Positions 34,699-44,643 of a stretch of DNA of 64,000 nt are shown in pieces; the first letter of the stretch is position 1; the number at the start of each line of letters is the position of its first letter. The notes below the pieces were generated by a model. The model saw only the letters and a program-made list of their open reading frames with translations, did no database searches and had not been told where the DNA came from. The stretch is from Phycisphaerales bacterium (lineage in GTDB: Bacteria; Planctomycetota; Phycisphaerae; Phycisphaerales; UBA1924). Position numbers and translations under genes: made by a program. The stretch lies in assembly GCA_947459215.1 (NCBI GenBank), contig CANHCQ010000012.1, forward strand, positions 1 through 64,000, written 5' to 3'.

Positions 34699-35075
34699 GC
34701 AGCGAACTCACTCATCCGCCGCTCCGCCGTCTCCACAATCAGCCGCAACACATCACCCTTGCGATCACGCACATCCACGGCACGCACCCGTAACACTTTG
34801 AGGCCTCGCTCCTCCATGTACGCATCGCGCTGGGCGTCATGCGTCACGTCATGCCGCCGCCCATCGATCTCCACGACGAGGCCCGCGGCCGCACAATAAA
34901 AATCCGCGAAGTACGGCCCGATCGGATGCTCGCGCCGAAACTTCATCCCCGCCACGCGCCGATCACGAAGCGACTTCCACAGCGCGAGCTCCGGCGGCGT
35001 CATCTCTTGACGCAACGCGCGTGCCCCCACGCGTGCCTTCTCCGAACCGCGTTCATCGCGTGCTCGAAACCGCAT
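34626..35075 (-). CDS. DUF559 (Vsr-like PD-(D/E)XK) domain protein
   Basis: This is a 149-residue protein. It starts at ATG 35075 with MRFRARDERGSEKARVGARALRQEM, followed by the DUF559 core: TPPELALWKSLRDRRVAGMKFRREHPIGPYFADFYCAAAGLVVEIDGRRHD. The Asp of FADFYC and the Glu of VVEIDG form a nuclease-like pair, and the domain is related to very-short-patch-repair endonucleases. Activity is unproven for most members. The last 20 or so residues (PPLPAKRGGVVERIGGGET) are encoded by the flanking repeat. The whole gene sits between two long direct repeats, which suggests a mobile or duplicating unit rather than a host operon gene. Confidence 0.85.
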   Translation of the reverse strand: MRFRARDERGSEKARVGARALRQEMTPPELALWKSLRDRRVAGMKFRREHPIGPYFADFYCAAAGLVVEIDGRRHDVTHDAQRDAYMEERGLKVLRVRAVDVRDRKGDVLRLIVETAERRMSEFAAAPPLPAKRGGVVERIGGGETGEG

Positions 35076-35103
35076 GATGCGAGCGTACCAAAGCCACGCA
35101 TCC

Positions 35104-35272
35104 CGCGCCTCCTCTCCCCGCCTGCGGGGAGAGGACGACTTGAGGCAAAGCCTCAAGTCAGGTGAGGGGATTGCGGGCACCTCAACGCAACGACCATCCG
35201 AACGCGAATCACCCCTCCCCGGTCTCGCTGCGCTCGACCACCCCTCCCCGCTTCGCGGGGCGGGGAGGCGCG
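35104..35272. repeat. Right direct repeat of the DUF559 element
   Basis: About 169 bp in the same orientation as 34521-34698 and shorter by a few bases near ctcgct/ctcgcccccacca. It ends 25 bp before the stop of the acyl-CoA synthetase gene. Confidence 0.93.
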
Positions 35273-35296
35273 TTTTCTCGCTCGGCGTGGGGACCG

Positions 35297-36766
35297 CTAC
35301 GCGCTCGCGAGCTTCTTGAGTTCCCGGCGCATCACCTTCCCAGTCGCGTTGCGGGGCAGCGCCTCCATCACGCGGATATCGGTCGGCACCTTGTACCCCG
35401 CGAGGCTGCCGCGGCAGTGCGTGATCAGGGCCTGGCGGTCGAACGCGGCACCGTCGCGCATCTCGACGAAGGCAACGGGCAGCTCGCCGCGGACGGGGTC
35501 CATGAGCCCCACCACGCCCGCGGCGTTGACCGACGGGTGGCGTTCCAGCACTTCCTCGATCTCGCGGGGGAAGACGTTTTCGCCGCCGACGATGAGCATT
35601 TCCTTCAGGCGGCCGGTGATGTGCAGGTGGCCGTCGTCGTCGAGGCGGCCGATGTCGCCGGTGCGGAAGAAGCCTGTTGGCGTCATGCACTTGGCGGTCT
35701 CGTCGGGCAGGTTGAAGTAGCCGCGCATGACGTTGGGGCCCTTGATCCAGACCTCGCCGTCGGTGTTGGGCGGGAGCGAGCGGCCGGTGGCGGTGTCGAT
35801 GATGCGCTGATCGATCTCGGGGAGCGGGCGGCCGACGGAGCCGAGGCGGAATTCGTGCGGGCGGCACCAGTTGGTGACGGGCGAGGTTTCTGTGAGGCCG
35901 TAGCCCTCGTTGATGGTGACGCCGAAGCGTTCGCGATACTTCTCGAGCACGGCCTTGGGCAGCGGCTCGCCACCGGAGACGATGTAGCGGAGCGAGGCGA
36001 AATCGTCGGCGTGGGCGTCCTTGACTGAGAGCAGCGCGTTGTACATCGACGGGATCGCGACCATCACGGTCGGGCGATGCTCACGGATGAGGCGGATGAT
36101 CTTCTGCGGGATGAACTTGGCGGTGTAGACGGCCTTGATACCGATCACGAGCGGCAGGAACGTGAGCACGGTCATGCCGAAGGAGTGGAACTGGGGCAGG
36201 ACGCCGAGCATGGAATCGGTGCGGCTGAAATCGACCCAGTGCTCGATCTGGCGCATGTTGGCGAGGATGTTGCCGTGCGTGAGCATCACGCCCTTGGGCT
36301 TGCCGCTGGTGCCGCTGGTGTAGAGCAGGACGGCGAGATCGTCGTCGTCCTTGCTGGCGGGCCAGCGGAGATCGGGGAAGCCGGTGAAGTCGAGCTCGTC
36401 GAGCAGGACGATGTTCTTGCAGCGCGGGGTGTAGCCCAGGTGCTCGAGCATGGGCTTGACGGTGACGAGCGTGTCGGTGCCGCAGTCGTCGAGGACGTAT
36501 TGGAGTTCTTCCTGCTTGAGCAGGTAGTTGAGCGGGACGAGCGTGCGGCCGAGGGAGAAGCCGGCGAGAGCGGCGGCGGGGAACGCGCCGCTGGTGGGGA
36601 GCAGGATGCCCACGGTGTCGGTGCGGTTCACGCTGTCGAGCTTGGAGGCGATGTGCGAGGCCCCCACCACCAGTTCGATGTTGCGGGTGGTGCGGCGGTC
36701 GTCGACGAGCGCGACCGAGCGGGGGTGGAGCAGCAGTTGCTTGAGGATCGCGGAGTGAACGCTCAC
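35297..36766 (-). CDS. AMP-dependent acyl-CoA synthetase/ligase
   Basis: This is a 489-residue adenylate-forming enzyme that activates a fatty or other carboxylic acid to its CoA thioester. It has the P-loop-like LLYTSGTSGKPKGVMLTHGN (about residue 147), the A5 motif NEGYGLTETSPV (about 291), GEVWIKGPNVMRGYFN, A7 TGDIGRLDDDGHLHITGR (about 378), A8 KEMLIVGGENVFPREIEE and the A10 catalytic Lys in RNATGKVMRREL (about 474). It starts with GTG at 36766. It resembles FadD-like long-chain synthetases but is shorter than E. coli FadD. Substrate cannot be read from the sequence. Confidence 0.9.
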   Translation of the reverse strand: MSVHSAILKQLLLHPRSVALVDDRRTTRNIELVVGASHIASKLDSVNRTDTVGILLPTSGAFPAAALAGFSLGRTLVPLNYLLKQEELQYVLDDCGTDTLVTVKPMLEHLGYTPRCKNIVLLDELDFTGFPDLRWPASKDDDDLAVLLYTSGTSGKPKGVMLTHGNILANMRQIEHWVDFSRTDSMLGVLPQFHSFGMTVLTFLPLVIGIKAVYTAKFIPQKIIRLIREHRPTVMVAIPSMYNALLSVKDAHADDFASLRYIVSGGEPLPKAVLEKYRERFGVTINEGYGLTETSPVTNWCRPHEFRLGSVGRPLPEIDQRIIDTATGRSLPPNTDGEVWIKGPNVMRGYFNLPDETAKCMTPTGFFRTGDIGRLDDDGHLHITGRLKEMLIVGGENVFPREIEEVLERHPSVNAAGVVGLMDPVRGELPVAFVEMRDGAAFDRQALITHCRGSLAGYKVPTDIRVMEALPRNATGKVMRRELKKLASA

Positions 36767-36966
36767 GAGGGCCTTTCTGGGAACTCACTGGGATCTGCGG
36801 CTGCGGGATTGCCATCGGGGGTTTGCCCGGCGGGTGCGACGGTTCGGCCGGCCGGGGCGGAAGTCAACGCTTGCCGCACCGGAGAGCCGATAAGGTACCG
36901 CACTTCCCGCGTGCGGGCCGGGCACGATTGGCCGGGGGCCACGACGCGGGCGCCAAGGACTTTGCG

Positions 36967-37782
36967 ATGCTCCAGACGCTTCAACGGATGTCCGCCACTG
37001 CTTTGCTCGCCGCCGCGCTGCTGGTGACGGGTTGCTCGTCTTCGAGCAAGACGGGGTCGAAGGACTACAAGACGCTGTACGAGAACCGGCAATACGCCGA
37101 CGCGTACAAGGCGGCGATGGAGGCTCAGACCGAGGGCTCGAGCGTGCAGCGAGAGCAGGCGGCCTTGATCGCGGGGCTGTCGGCGGCGGCGCTGAACAAG
37201 AACGACGAAGCGGAACGCATCCTGCGGCCGCTGACCAAGAGCAACGACCAGACCGTGAGCGGCAAGGCCTCGGCCCAGGTCGGGCTGATCGCGTACGAGG
37301 GCAACCGGCACAGCGAGGCGTCGGAGCTGCTGACCGATGCGAGCAACAAGTTGAGCGGCGATGAGGGGGCGCGGGCGTCGCTGTATGCGGGCGATGCGCT
37401 GCGGGCCCAGGGCCGCACGAGCGACGCCAAGGCGATGTACGAGAAGGCTCAGACGCAGGTGCAGAACGACAGCACGCTGAAGGTCTTGATCAGCGACCGC
37501 ATCGCGGCGGTGACGGGCCTGAGCAACGCGGGCACCGGCGGGTTCACGGTGCAGCTCGGTGCGTTCAGCAGTTTCCAGCGGGCACAGGTGCAGGCCGATC
37601 GGTATCGGGCCCGGGCCCAGGCGGCAGGGCTGTCAACGCCGCGGATCGTGCAGACCAAGAACTCGGCGGGTGCCCAGGTGTATGCGGTGCGCGTGGATCG
37701 GTTCACGTCGCGGCAGGCGGCGGACGCGGCTCGCGCGAAGCTGGGCGCGGACGCACGCGTGATGACGACACAGGGCGAGTGA
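36967..37782 (+). CDS. SPOR-domain lipoprotein with TPR-like repeats
   Basis: This is a 271-residue protein. The ATG at 36967 opens a lipoprotein signal with lipobox LVTGC (Cys at residue 21-22), then a Ser-rich linker. Residues about 35-170 are Ala/Glu-rich helical pairs of TPR type (YENRQYADAYKAAMEAQ, ALNKNDEAERILRPL, LYAGDALRAQGRTSDAKAMYEKA). The C-terminal region (about 185-265) is a SPOR domain: GFTVQLGAFSSFQRAQVQADRYRARAQAAG and YAVRVDRFTSRQAADAARAKL. SPOR domains bind glycan strands lacking stem peptides at division sites, so an outer-membrane-anchored septal role is likely. Confidence 0.88.
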   Translation: MLQTLQRMSATALLAAALLVTGCSSSSKTGSKDYKTLYENRQYADAYKAAMEAQTEGSSVQREQAALIAGLSAAALNKNDEAERILRPLTKSNDQTVSGKASAQVGLIAYEGNRHSEASELLTDASNKLSGDEGARASLYAGDALRAQGRTSDAKAMYEKAQTQVQNDSTLKVLISDRIAAVTGLSNAGTGGFTVQLGAFSSFQRAQVQADRYRARAQAAGLSTPRIVQTKNSAGAQVYAVRVDRFTSRQAADAARAKLGADARVMTTQGE

Positions 37783-37839
37783 ATGAAAGTGCGGTCGCGA
37801 CCACGAACCGCACCGGGGTCACTGCGAAAGCGATCCGAA

Positions 37840-37991
37840 AGACGCCGAGGCTGAGGAGTCTTCGACGAAGCCTCGGATCGTCCGGAGCAATGCTCTTCGG
37901 AGTGCTGTCGCGTTCGCTGTTGCTTTGCTTGCTGTCGACTTTGCTGCGGTCCATCCGAGGCTTCCTCGCGGACTCGTCAGCCTCGGCGTCT
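37840..37991. repeat. MITE-like hairpin element, copy 2
   Basis: The arms begin AGACGCCGAGGCTGAGGAGT (37840) and end GACTCGTCAGCCTCGGCGTC (to about 37990). They are about 43 bp, inverted, and nearly identical to those of the element at 4252-4386. The core of about 65 bp (TGCTCTTCGGAGTGCTGTCG and on) differs from copy 1. It occupies the gap between the convergent SPOR and acpS genes. Confidence 0.88.
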
Positions 37992-38056
37992 GCTGCAAGC
38001 GTCCGGCACGATCATTCAGCCTCGTTCCGGGCGATCGTCGGGATCGGTCGTGAACC

Positions 38057-38446
38057 TCATGATTCAAGAATGACGGAAGCCATCGCGACGCCCGCGGCGT
38101 GGCTGATGCTGATGTGCATCCGCCTCGCCCCGATCTGGTCGGCCACCTCTTTCGCCTTGTTGTGGTAACGGAGCGAGGGAGCGCCGGACGGCTCGTTTAC
38201 TACTTCGACATCCGTCCACGCGATGCCGTCGCGCCAGCCGGTGCCGATGGCCTTGAGCCCGGCCTCCTTGGCGGCGAAGCGGCCGGCGAAGTGTTCCACC
38301 CGGCGTTCGGTGCTGGCGTGGGCCTCAGCAGACGCCCGCTCGCCATCGGTGAAGACGCGGTTGAGAAAATGATTCCCGTGATCGGCGATCATCTCGCGGA
38401 TGCGGTCCACGCTGGTGATGTCGATGCCGTGGCCGATGATCGCCAT
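38057..38446 (-). CDS. acpS: Holo-[acyl-carrier-protein] synthase AcpS
   Basis: This is a 129-residue enzyme that transfers 4'-phosphopantetheine from CoA to acyl carrier protein. It has the signature GHGIDITSVDRI at the N-terminus (metal-binding Asp), FTDGERASAEAH, and FAGRFAAKEAGLKAIGTG with the catalytic Glu/Lys. The end is MHISISHAAGVAMASVIL, standard for AcpS. The start at ATG 38446 is followed by a family-length protein. It lies 26 bp after the FmdB-type gene in the grpE-dnaJ neighbourhood and may be in the same transcript. Confidence 0.95.
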   Translation of the reverse strand: MAIIGHGIDITSVDRIREMIADHGNHFLNRVFTDGERASAEAHASTERRVEHFAGRFAAKEAGLKAIGTGWRDGIAWTDVEVVNEPSGAPSLRYHNKAKEVADQIGARRMHISISHAAGVAMASVILES

Positions 38447-38472
38447 GGGTGGTCTCGTGGGCGGTAGTTGGT

Positions 38473-38844
38473 TCAGTCCTTGGCCGCGGGCTTCTTCTTG
38501 GGCTTGTCGGCGGCGGGCTTGGAAGGCTTGCTCTCGCTGGTGCTCGCGGGCTTGCTTTCTGATTTGGTTTCCGACTTGCTGTCCGATTTGCCTTCTGACT
38601 TGGTGTCCGACTTGCTCTCGCTCGCGGGCTTGTCTGCTTCGGCGCTCTTCTTGTACGAATCGGAGCGGTAGTCAGTGATGTAGAAGCCGCTGCCCTTGAA
38701 CATCAACGCTGCACCGGTGCCGATGAGGCGTTCGAGCTTGTTCTTGCCGCACTTGGGGCACTTCTTGAGCAGAGGAGCAGTCATGGACTGGAACTCCTCG
38801 AAGGCGTGGTCGCAGGCGGTGCAGTGGTAGTCGTAGGTGGGCAT
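38473..38844 (-). CDS. FmdB-family zinc ribbon protein with Ser/Lys-rich tail
   Basis: This is a 123-residue protein. It starts at ATG 38844 (MPTYDYHCTACDHAFEEFQSM), the FmdB/CxxC_CxxC_SSSS family. CTAC and CPKC pairs bind zinc, and the family text continues to IGTGAALMFKGSGFYITDYRS. The remaining 60 residues are a highly repetitive tail of SKSDTKSEG-like tetrads, ending KPKKKPAAKD. FmdB proteins were proposed as regulators of formamidase genes, but most, including this one, have no known target. It is the gene downstream of grpE. Confidence 0.85.
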   Translation of the reverse strand: MPTYDYHCTACDHAFEEFQSMTAPLLKKCPKCGKNKLERLIGTGAALMFKGSGFYITDYRSDSYKKSAEADKPASESKSDTKSEGKSDSKSETKSESKPASTSESKPSKPAADKPKKKPAAKD

Positions 38845-38855
38845 GGGAGGGCCAA

Positions 38856-38904
38856 ATCGCAAATGGCAGAAGGGCAAATGGCAAATGGCAAATGGCAAAT
38901 CAAG
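38856..38904. repeat. Tandem CAAATGG words between grpE and fmdB-type genes
   Basis: Five to six GCAAATGG-type words fill the gap between two co-oriented genes. They belong to the same class as 22983-23017. Confidence 0.85.
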
Positions 38905-38924
38905 GCATGATGGAATTGTGAGCG

Positions 38925-39527
38925 TTAGGCGGTCGGCGCGACGCTGACTTTGGCGGGGCGGAGGACGCGTTCGCCGCCGCCGGCGGCACCGCCGGCGAGG
39001 GTGTAGCCGGCCTGAAAAGTTGCCACGACCTTGCCGGGGGCGATGCCGTCGGCCTGCTGCTGCATGATGGCTTCGTGGATGCCGGGGACGAAATCGTCGC
39101 CGGGCTTGGGGTTCACGATGCCGACGCCGTGGAGTTGCAGGACGCGGATGAGTTCTTCGCGGATGACCTTGACGCCGCCGATGAGCTGCTCGGCGGTGAC
39201 CTTGGACATGTCCTGCTGCAGGGCGAGGTCAAAGTGATCGAGCACGGTGACGACGCCGGTGACGACGCCGGCGACGCCGCTGGCCTTGGCGATCGACTCG
39301 TTCATGAGCGAACGCTTCTGATAGTTCTGGAAGTCGGCCATCGCGCGCAGGGCACGGCTGTTGGCCTCGGCGAGGTCTTGCTCAAGTTTGGTCACCTTGG
39401 CTTGCAGCTCGCTCGACACGCCGCCCCCACCACCCTCGATCGGCGCGGCGTCGGAGATGTCCCACTCGTGCTGGGGGATCTCGTTGGTGTCGTCGGGCTG
39501 ATGGATCGGGTTCTGATCTGGGTTCAT
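38925..39527 (-). CDS. grpE: Nucleotide exchange factor GrpE
   Basis: This is a 200-residue cochaperone that releases ADP from DnaK. A polar N-terminal region (about 1-40) is followed by a long coiled coil (SSELQAKVTKLEQDLAEANSRALRAMADFQNYQKRS) and the C-terminal beta domain with FVPGIHEAIMQQQADG and VVATFQAGYTLAGG near the end. ATG at 39527 (MNPDQNPIHQ) is preferred; the frame also has MFKWKRGEKP ten codons upstream. It lies about 75 bp downstream of dnaJ. No dnaK is in the window. Confidence 0.92.
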   Translation of the reverse strand: MNPDQNPIHQPDDTNEIPQHEWDISDAAPIEGGGGGVSSELQAKVTKLEQDLAEANSRALRAMADFQNYQKRSLMNESIAKASGVAGVVTGVVTVLDHFDLALQQDMSKVTAEQLIGGVKVIREELIRVLQLHGVGIVNPKPGDDFVPGIHEAIMQQQADGIAPGKVVATFQAGYTLAGGAAGGGERVLRPAKVSVAPTA

Positions 39528-39603
39528 GGGCTTCTCACCACGCTTCCATTTGAACATGGGTCGCTCGTGCTTTCGTTCGTCGCCAGTTGCTCCGGACAGA
39601 GAC

Positions 39604-41289
<1,686 letters not shown>

Positions 41290-41292
<3 letters not shown>

Positions 41293-41361
41293 ATCGAGCC
41301 CGTGCGTTTTCACGAACGGGCTCGAGATGTGTGCAACTGTGGCCCCACGCTTGCGCGTGGG
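41290..41361. repeat. Two hairpins downstream of groEL2
   Basis: CGAGCCCGT ... ACGGGCTCG (about 41295-41324) and CCCCACGC-TTGC-GCGTGGGG (about 41342-41361) lie between the groEL2 stop and the GxxExxY element. Neither has a T-tract, so terminator function is uncertain. Confidence 0.55.
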
Positions 41362-41375
41362 GTTCGTCTTACGGC

Positions 41376-42998
41376 TTACGCCGTCGCGCCGGTTTCGACG
41401 GCGGTGTCTTCCTTGAGGTCGGTGATGAGCACGTCGGTGGTGAGCATCAGGCCCGCGACGCTGGCCGCGTTGATGAGCGCGGTCTTGGCGACGAGGGCGG
41501 GGTCGATGATGCCGGCCTTGACCAGGTCGGTGTACTCGCCGGTGGCGGCGTTGAAGCCGAACGAGGCTCCGCCCTTGCCGCCTTCCTTCACCTTCTCGAC
41601 GACGAGGTCGCCGTCGAAGCCGGCGTTCTCGGCGATCTGCTTGGCGCAGGACTCGACCGCGTGGGCGACGATGTCGAAGCCGATCTTCTCGTCGCCGCGG
41701 GCTTTCCCGGCGGCCTTGAAGATGGCGTCCTGAGCACGCAGCAGCGCGACGCCGCCGCCGGGGACGTAGCCCTCCTTGGCCGCGGCGCGGGTGGCGTGCA
41801 GGGCGTCGTCGACGAGGTCCTTGGTGGACTTCATCGCGATCTCGGTGGCGCCGCCGACGTTGATGATGGCCACGCCGCTGGTGAGCTTGGCGAGGCGCTC
41901 CATCAGCTTCTCGCGGTCGTAGTCGCTGGTGGACTTGTCGTGCTGGCTCTTGATCTGAGCGGCACGGGCCTGGATGTCGGCCTTCTTGCCGGCGCCCTCG
42001 ATGATCGTGGTGTCGTCCTTGGTGATGACAATCTTCTTGGCGCGGCCGAGCTCGTTCAGCTCGACGCTCTCGAGCGAGCGGCCGAGGTCCTCGGCGATGA
42101 AGGTGCCGGCGGTCAGGGTCGCGATGTCGCCCATCATGGCCTTGCGACGATCACCGAAGCCCGGGGCCTTGACGGCGGCGATCTTCAGCGTGCCGCGGAG
42201 GCGGTTGACGACCAGCGTCGCGAGGGCCTCGTTCTCGACTTCCTCAGCGATAAGCAGGATCGGCTTGCCGGTGGCGACGGTCTTGTTGAGCAGCGGGAGC
42301 AGATCGGGCAGGTTGCTGATCTTCTTCTCGTAGATGAGGATGTACGCGTCCTCGAGCACGCACTCGCCGGTCTTGGGGTCGGTCATGAAGTACGGCGAGA
42401 GGTAGCCCTTGTCGAACTGCATGCCCTCGACGTAGTCGAGCGTGGTGGTCGCGCTCTTGCCTTCCTCGACCTCGACGACACCCTCGGCGCCGACGCGATC
42501 GATGGCCTCGGCGATCAGGTCACCGACGCTGGCGTCGTGGTTAGCCGAGACGGTGGCGATCTTCTTGTAGTCCTCACGACCCTTGCACTTGATGGCGATG
42601 GAGTCGATGTAGTCGGCGGCGGCGTGGGCGGCGTTGTTGATGCCGCGCTGCAGGAGGACCGGGTTGGCGCCAGCGGTGACGTGGCGCAGGCCTTCGGTGA
42701 AGATGGCCTGGGCGAGCACGGTGGCGGCGGTGGTGCCGTCGCCGGCCTTGTCGGCGGTCTTCTTGGCGACCTCGTTCACCATCTTCGCGCCCATGGACTG
42801 GAAGGGCGCGGGGAGCGAGATTTCCTTGGAGACGGAGACGCCGTCCTTGGTGACGTGGGGTCCGCCGTAGGCCTTCTCGATGACGACGTGGCGCCCGGAG
42901 GGGCCCATCGTGCACTTGACGGCGTCGGCGAGGGCATCAACGCCGCGCTTCATTTCGAGAAGGGCGGCGTCGGAGAAGATGAGTTGCTTGGTGGACAT
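41376..42998 (-). CDS. groEL: Chaperonin GroEL, second paralogue (no GGM tail)
   Basis: This is a 540-residue chaperonin. It starts at ATG 42998 ([53 protein letters not shown]). The ATP-binding loop [11 protein letters not shown] and the equatorial and apical landmarks are present ([76 protein letters not shown]). The C-terminus ends [14 protein letters not shown] with no Gly-Gly-Met repeats. It is directly downstream of groES, so the two form a groESL pair. The other GroEL at 44773-46527 is separate and has the tail. Confidence 0.96.
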   Translation of the reverse strand: MSTKQLIFSDAALLEMKRGVDALADAVKCTMGPSGRHVVIEKAYGGPHVTKDGVSVSKEISLPAPFQSMGAKMVNEVAKKTADKAGDGTTAATVLAQAIFTEGLRHVTAGANPVLLQRGINNAAHAAADYIDSIAIKCKGREDYKKIATVSANHDASVGDLIAEAIDRVGAEGVVEVEEGKSATTTLDYVEGMQFDKGYLSPYFMTDPKTGECVLEDAYILIYEKKISNLPDLLPLLNKTVATGKPILLIAEEVENEALATLVVNRLRGTLKIAAVKAPGFGDRRKAMMGDIATLTAGTFIAEDLGRSLESVELNELGRAKKIVITKDDTTIIEGAGKKADIQARAAQIKSQHDKSTSDYDREKLMERLAKLTSGVAIINVGGATEIAMKSTKDLVDDALHATRAAAKEGYVPGGGVALLRAQDAIFKAAGKARGDEKIGFDIVAHAVESCAKQIAENAGFDGDLVVEKVKEGGKGGASFGFNAATGEYTDLVKAGIIDPALVAKTALINAASVAGLMLTTDVLITDLKEDTAVETGATA

Positions 42999-43018
42999 GG
43001 AATGCTCCAGGTTGTGTG

Positions 43019-43127
43019 AAAGCTCAAATCGCAAAACGCAAAGCTCAAATCAGACAGATCGCACGGGACTCAGCGCTCGCTGCGGGCAGGCTCGATTTGA
43101 GCTTTGCTGCTTTGAGCTTTGAGCTTT
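43019..43127. repeat. Inverted repeat between groES and groEL2
   Basis: The left arm (43019-43051) and right arm (43094-43127) are inverted complements built from AAAGCTCAAATC and AAAGCAAAGC words. It fills the gap between groES and groEL2 and runs into the groES stop codon. It could form a strong hairpin in the transcript. Confidence 0.88.
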
Positions 43128-43416
43128 AGCCGTCGATCACACCCAACAGCTCCGACTCGCGGAGGATCAGATGCTTCACGCCCTTGATCTCGACTTCGGT
43201 GCCGGCGTACTTGCCGTAGACGACGGTGTCGCCCTTGGAGACGCTCATCTCGGCCCGCTTGCCGTTTTCGAGGCGCTTGCCGGGGCCGGTGGCGATGACC
43301 TCGCCCTTGACGGGCTTTTCCTTGGAGGCTTCCGGGAGGTAGATGCCCGAGGCGGTCTTGGTCTCGGCTTCGATGGGCTTGACGAGAACGCGGTCTTCGA
43401 GGGGTTTCACGGCCAT
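43126..43416 (-). CDS. groES: Co-chaperonin GroES
   Basis: This is a 96-residue lid subunit for GroEL. It starts at ATG 43416 with AAGGAG ten bases upstream. It shows MAVKPLEDRVLVKPIEAETKTASGIYLPEASKEKPVKGEVIATGPG and the mobile-loop region GIYLPEA. The end is VEIKGVKHLILRESELLGVI, standard for GroES. It is followed by groEL2 on the same strand after an inverted-repeat gap. Upstream, two copies of CTCAAACGTTGGCTGA lie side by side at about 43431-43462 and may be operator-like. No CIRCE element was seen. Confidence 0.97.
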   Translation of the reverse strand: MAVKPLEDRVLVKPIEAETKTASGIYLPEASKEKPVKGEVIATGPGKRLENGKRAEMSVSKGDTVVYGKYAGTEVEIKGVKHLILRESELLGVIDG

Positions 43417-43430
43417 TTCAAATCTCCTTC

Positions 43431-43462
43431 TCAAACGTTGGCTGACTCAAACGTTGGCTGAG
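43431..43462. repeat. Tandem 16-bp repeat upstream of groES
   Basis: CTCAAACGTTGGCTGA occurs twice in a row directly upstream of the groES ribosome-binding site; the first copy begins immediately after CTCCTT. A palindrome, CACGGGCG-CTGC-CGCCCGTG, lies beyond it near 43479-43498. The repeat could be a regulator site, but nothing in the sequence proves this. Confidence 0.7.
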
Positions 43463-43513
43463 TCGTGGACTTGGTTTGCACGGGCGCTGCCGCCCGTGTG
43501 ATGACGATCGAAA

Positions 43514-43990
43514 CTACGCACGGGCGCGGATCGCGTGCAGCTCCGCGCGGATGGACTCGAGCAATCCCCGGTCACGCTCCGGGTTGAACTTGGTGTTGGT
43601 GTCGGCGTCGCTGCCGGGCTTGGGCATCTGGCCCCAGACGGGTGACTTCGGGTCCGGGTCGCTGTCGCGACGCGGGAAGACGTGCCAGTGCAGATGATGC
43701 ACCAGGTTGCCGAGCGACTCGTAGTTGAGCTTGAAGGCACCGGTGGCCTTGCGGACCGCCTCGGCGAGTTGGCTCATCTCTTCGAGGAAGCGCAGACGGG
43801 TGGGCTTGGGGAGTTCGTCGAGCTCGGTTGCCGGGGTCTTGCAGAGCAGGAGCGAATAGCCGCGGAAGAACTGCGAGTCGCCCAGGACCGCGAAGCCGGT
43901 GTCGAGCTCGGCAATCACTGACGGGTGCTTCCCCTCGCGGATTCCGGCGAGGCGGTTGCAGATATCGCAGTTGGTCTGGTGGGTGGCCAT
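43514..43990 (-). CDS. HIT-family (histidine triad) protein
   Basis: This is a 158-residue nucleotide hydrolase or transferase-like protein. The ATG at 43990 (MATHQTNCDICNRLAGI) is chosen because the frame upstream only overlaps the DedA gene antiparallel in codon phase. CDIC near the N-terminus, FRGYSLLLCKTPATELDELP and KLNYESLGNLVHHLHWHVFPR are the HIT layout; the triad is HLHWHVF. Members cleave nucleoside phosphoramidates or dinucleotides. Substrate is not known here. It follows the DedA gene by 5 bp. Confidence 0.92.
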   Translation of the reverse strand: MATHQTNCDICNRLAGIREGKHPSVIAELDTGFAVLGDSQFFRGYSLLLCKTPATELDELPKPTRLRFLEEMSQLAEAVRKATGAFKLNYESLGNLVHHLHWHVFPRRDSDPDPKSPVWGQMPKPGSDADTNTKFNPERDRGLLESIRAELHAIRARA

Positions 43991-43995
43991 GGCGA

Positions 43996-44643
43996 TCACG
44001 CTGTCGGCGTGCCCTCCGTGGCGAGCTTCCGGGCCGCGTCGCGGCGGGCCATCCAGAACTCGAAAGCGATGGGAATGAGCGACACGATGATGATGCCGAG
44101 CACCACCAGCGAGAAGTTCTTCTTGACGATCTCGAAGTTCCCGAAGAGGTGGCCCGCGCCGACGCAGAGGCCGACCCAGAGGATCGCGCCGGCGACGTTG
44201 TAAAACGCGAACTTGGAATAGGTCATCGCGCCCGCGCCCGCCACAAAGGGGACGAAGGTGCGGACGATGGGGACAAAGCGGCCGATCACGACGGCCTTGC
44301 CGCCGTACTTCTCGTAGAACTCGTGGGCACGGTCGAGATGCTTGCGGTTGAGCAGGCGATCCTTCCACGTTGGGATGCGGTTGGGATCGATCTCTTTGCT
44401 GAAGACCCGTGGACCGATCCACTTGCCGACGGCGTAGTTCACGGCATCGCCGAGGATCGCGGCGGAAATGAGCAGCAGGAGAACGAACCAAACGTTCAGC
44501 GCTTCGGGCTTGGCCGCGGCGAGAGCGCCGGCGGCGAAGAGCAACGAATCCCCGGGCAGGAACGGCGTCACGACCAGCCCGGTCTCGGCGAAGACGATCG
44601 CGAACAGGATCGCGTAGACCCACACGCCGTAGTTCACCACCAA
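43996..44643 (-). CDS. DedA-family membrane protein (start uncertain)
   Basis: This is at least 215 residues. It has the DedA core (VTT/SNARE-associated fold): VVNYGVWVYAILFAIVFAETGLVVTPFLPGDSLLFAAGALAA at the N-terminus, then LGDAVNYAVGKWIGPRVF, FYEKYGGKAVVIGRFVPIVRTFVPFVAGAGAM and FEFWMARRDAARK. Helices are near residues 10-30, 50-68, 130-155 and 168-190. DedA proteins are linked to membrane homeostasis and phospholipid transport. The sequence LHLDKSLGD directly before the TTG at 44643 is in frame and looks conserved in the family, but no ATG/GTG/TTG precedes it before the stop. The true start is therefore unresolved. Confidence 0.85.
   Translation of the reverse strand: MVVNYGVWVYAILFAIVFAETGLVVTPFLPGDSLLFAAGALAAAKPEALNVWFVLLLLISAAILGDAVNYAVGKWIGPRVFSKEIDPNRIPTWKDRLLNRKHLDRAHEFYEKYGGKAVVIGRFVPIVRTFVPFVAGAGAMTYSKFAFYNVAGAILWVGLCVGAGHLFGNFEIVKKNFSLVVLGIIIVSLIPIAFEFWMARRDAARKLATEGTPTA

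Noticed and set aside
35076..35867. N-terminal extension of the DUF559 frame
   Set aside because: It runs antisense-phase through the acyl-CoA synthetase gene and the direct repeat; Arg/Pro/His-rich and not conserved.
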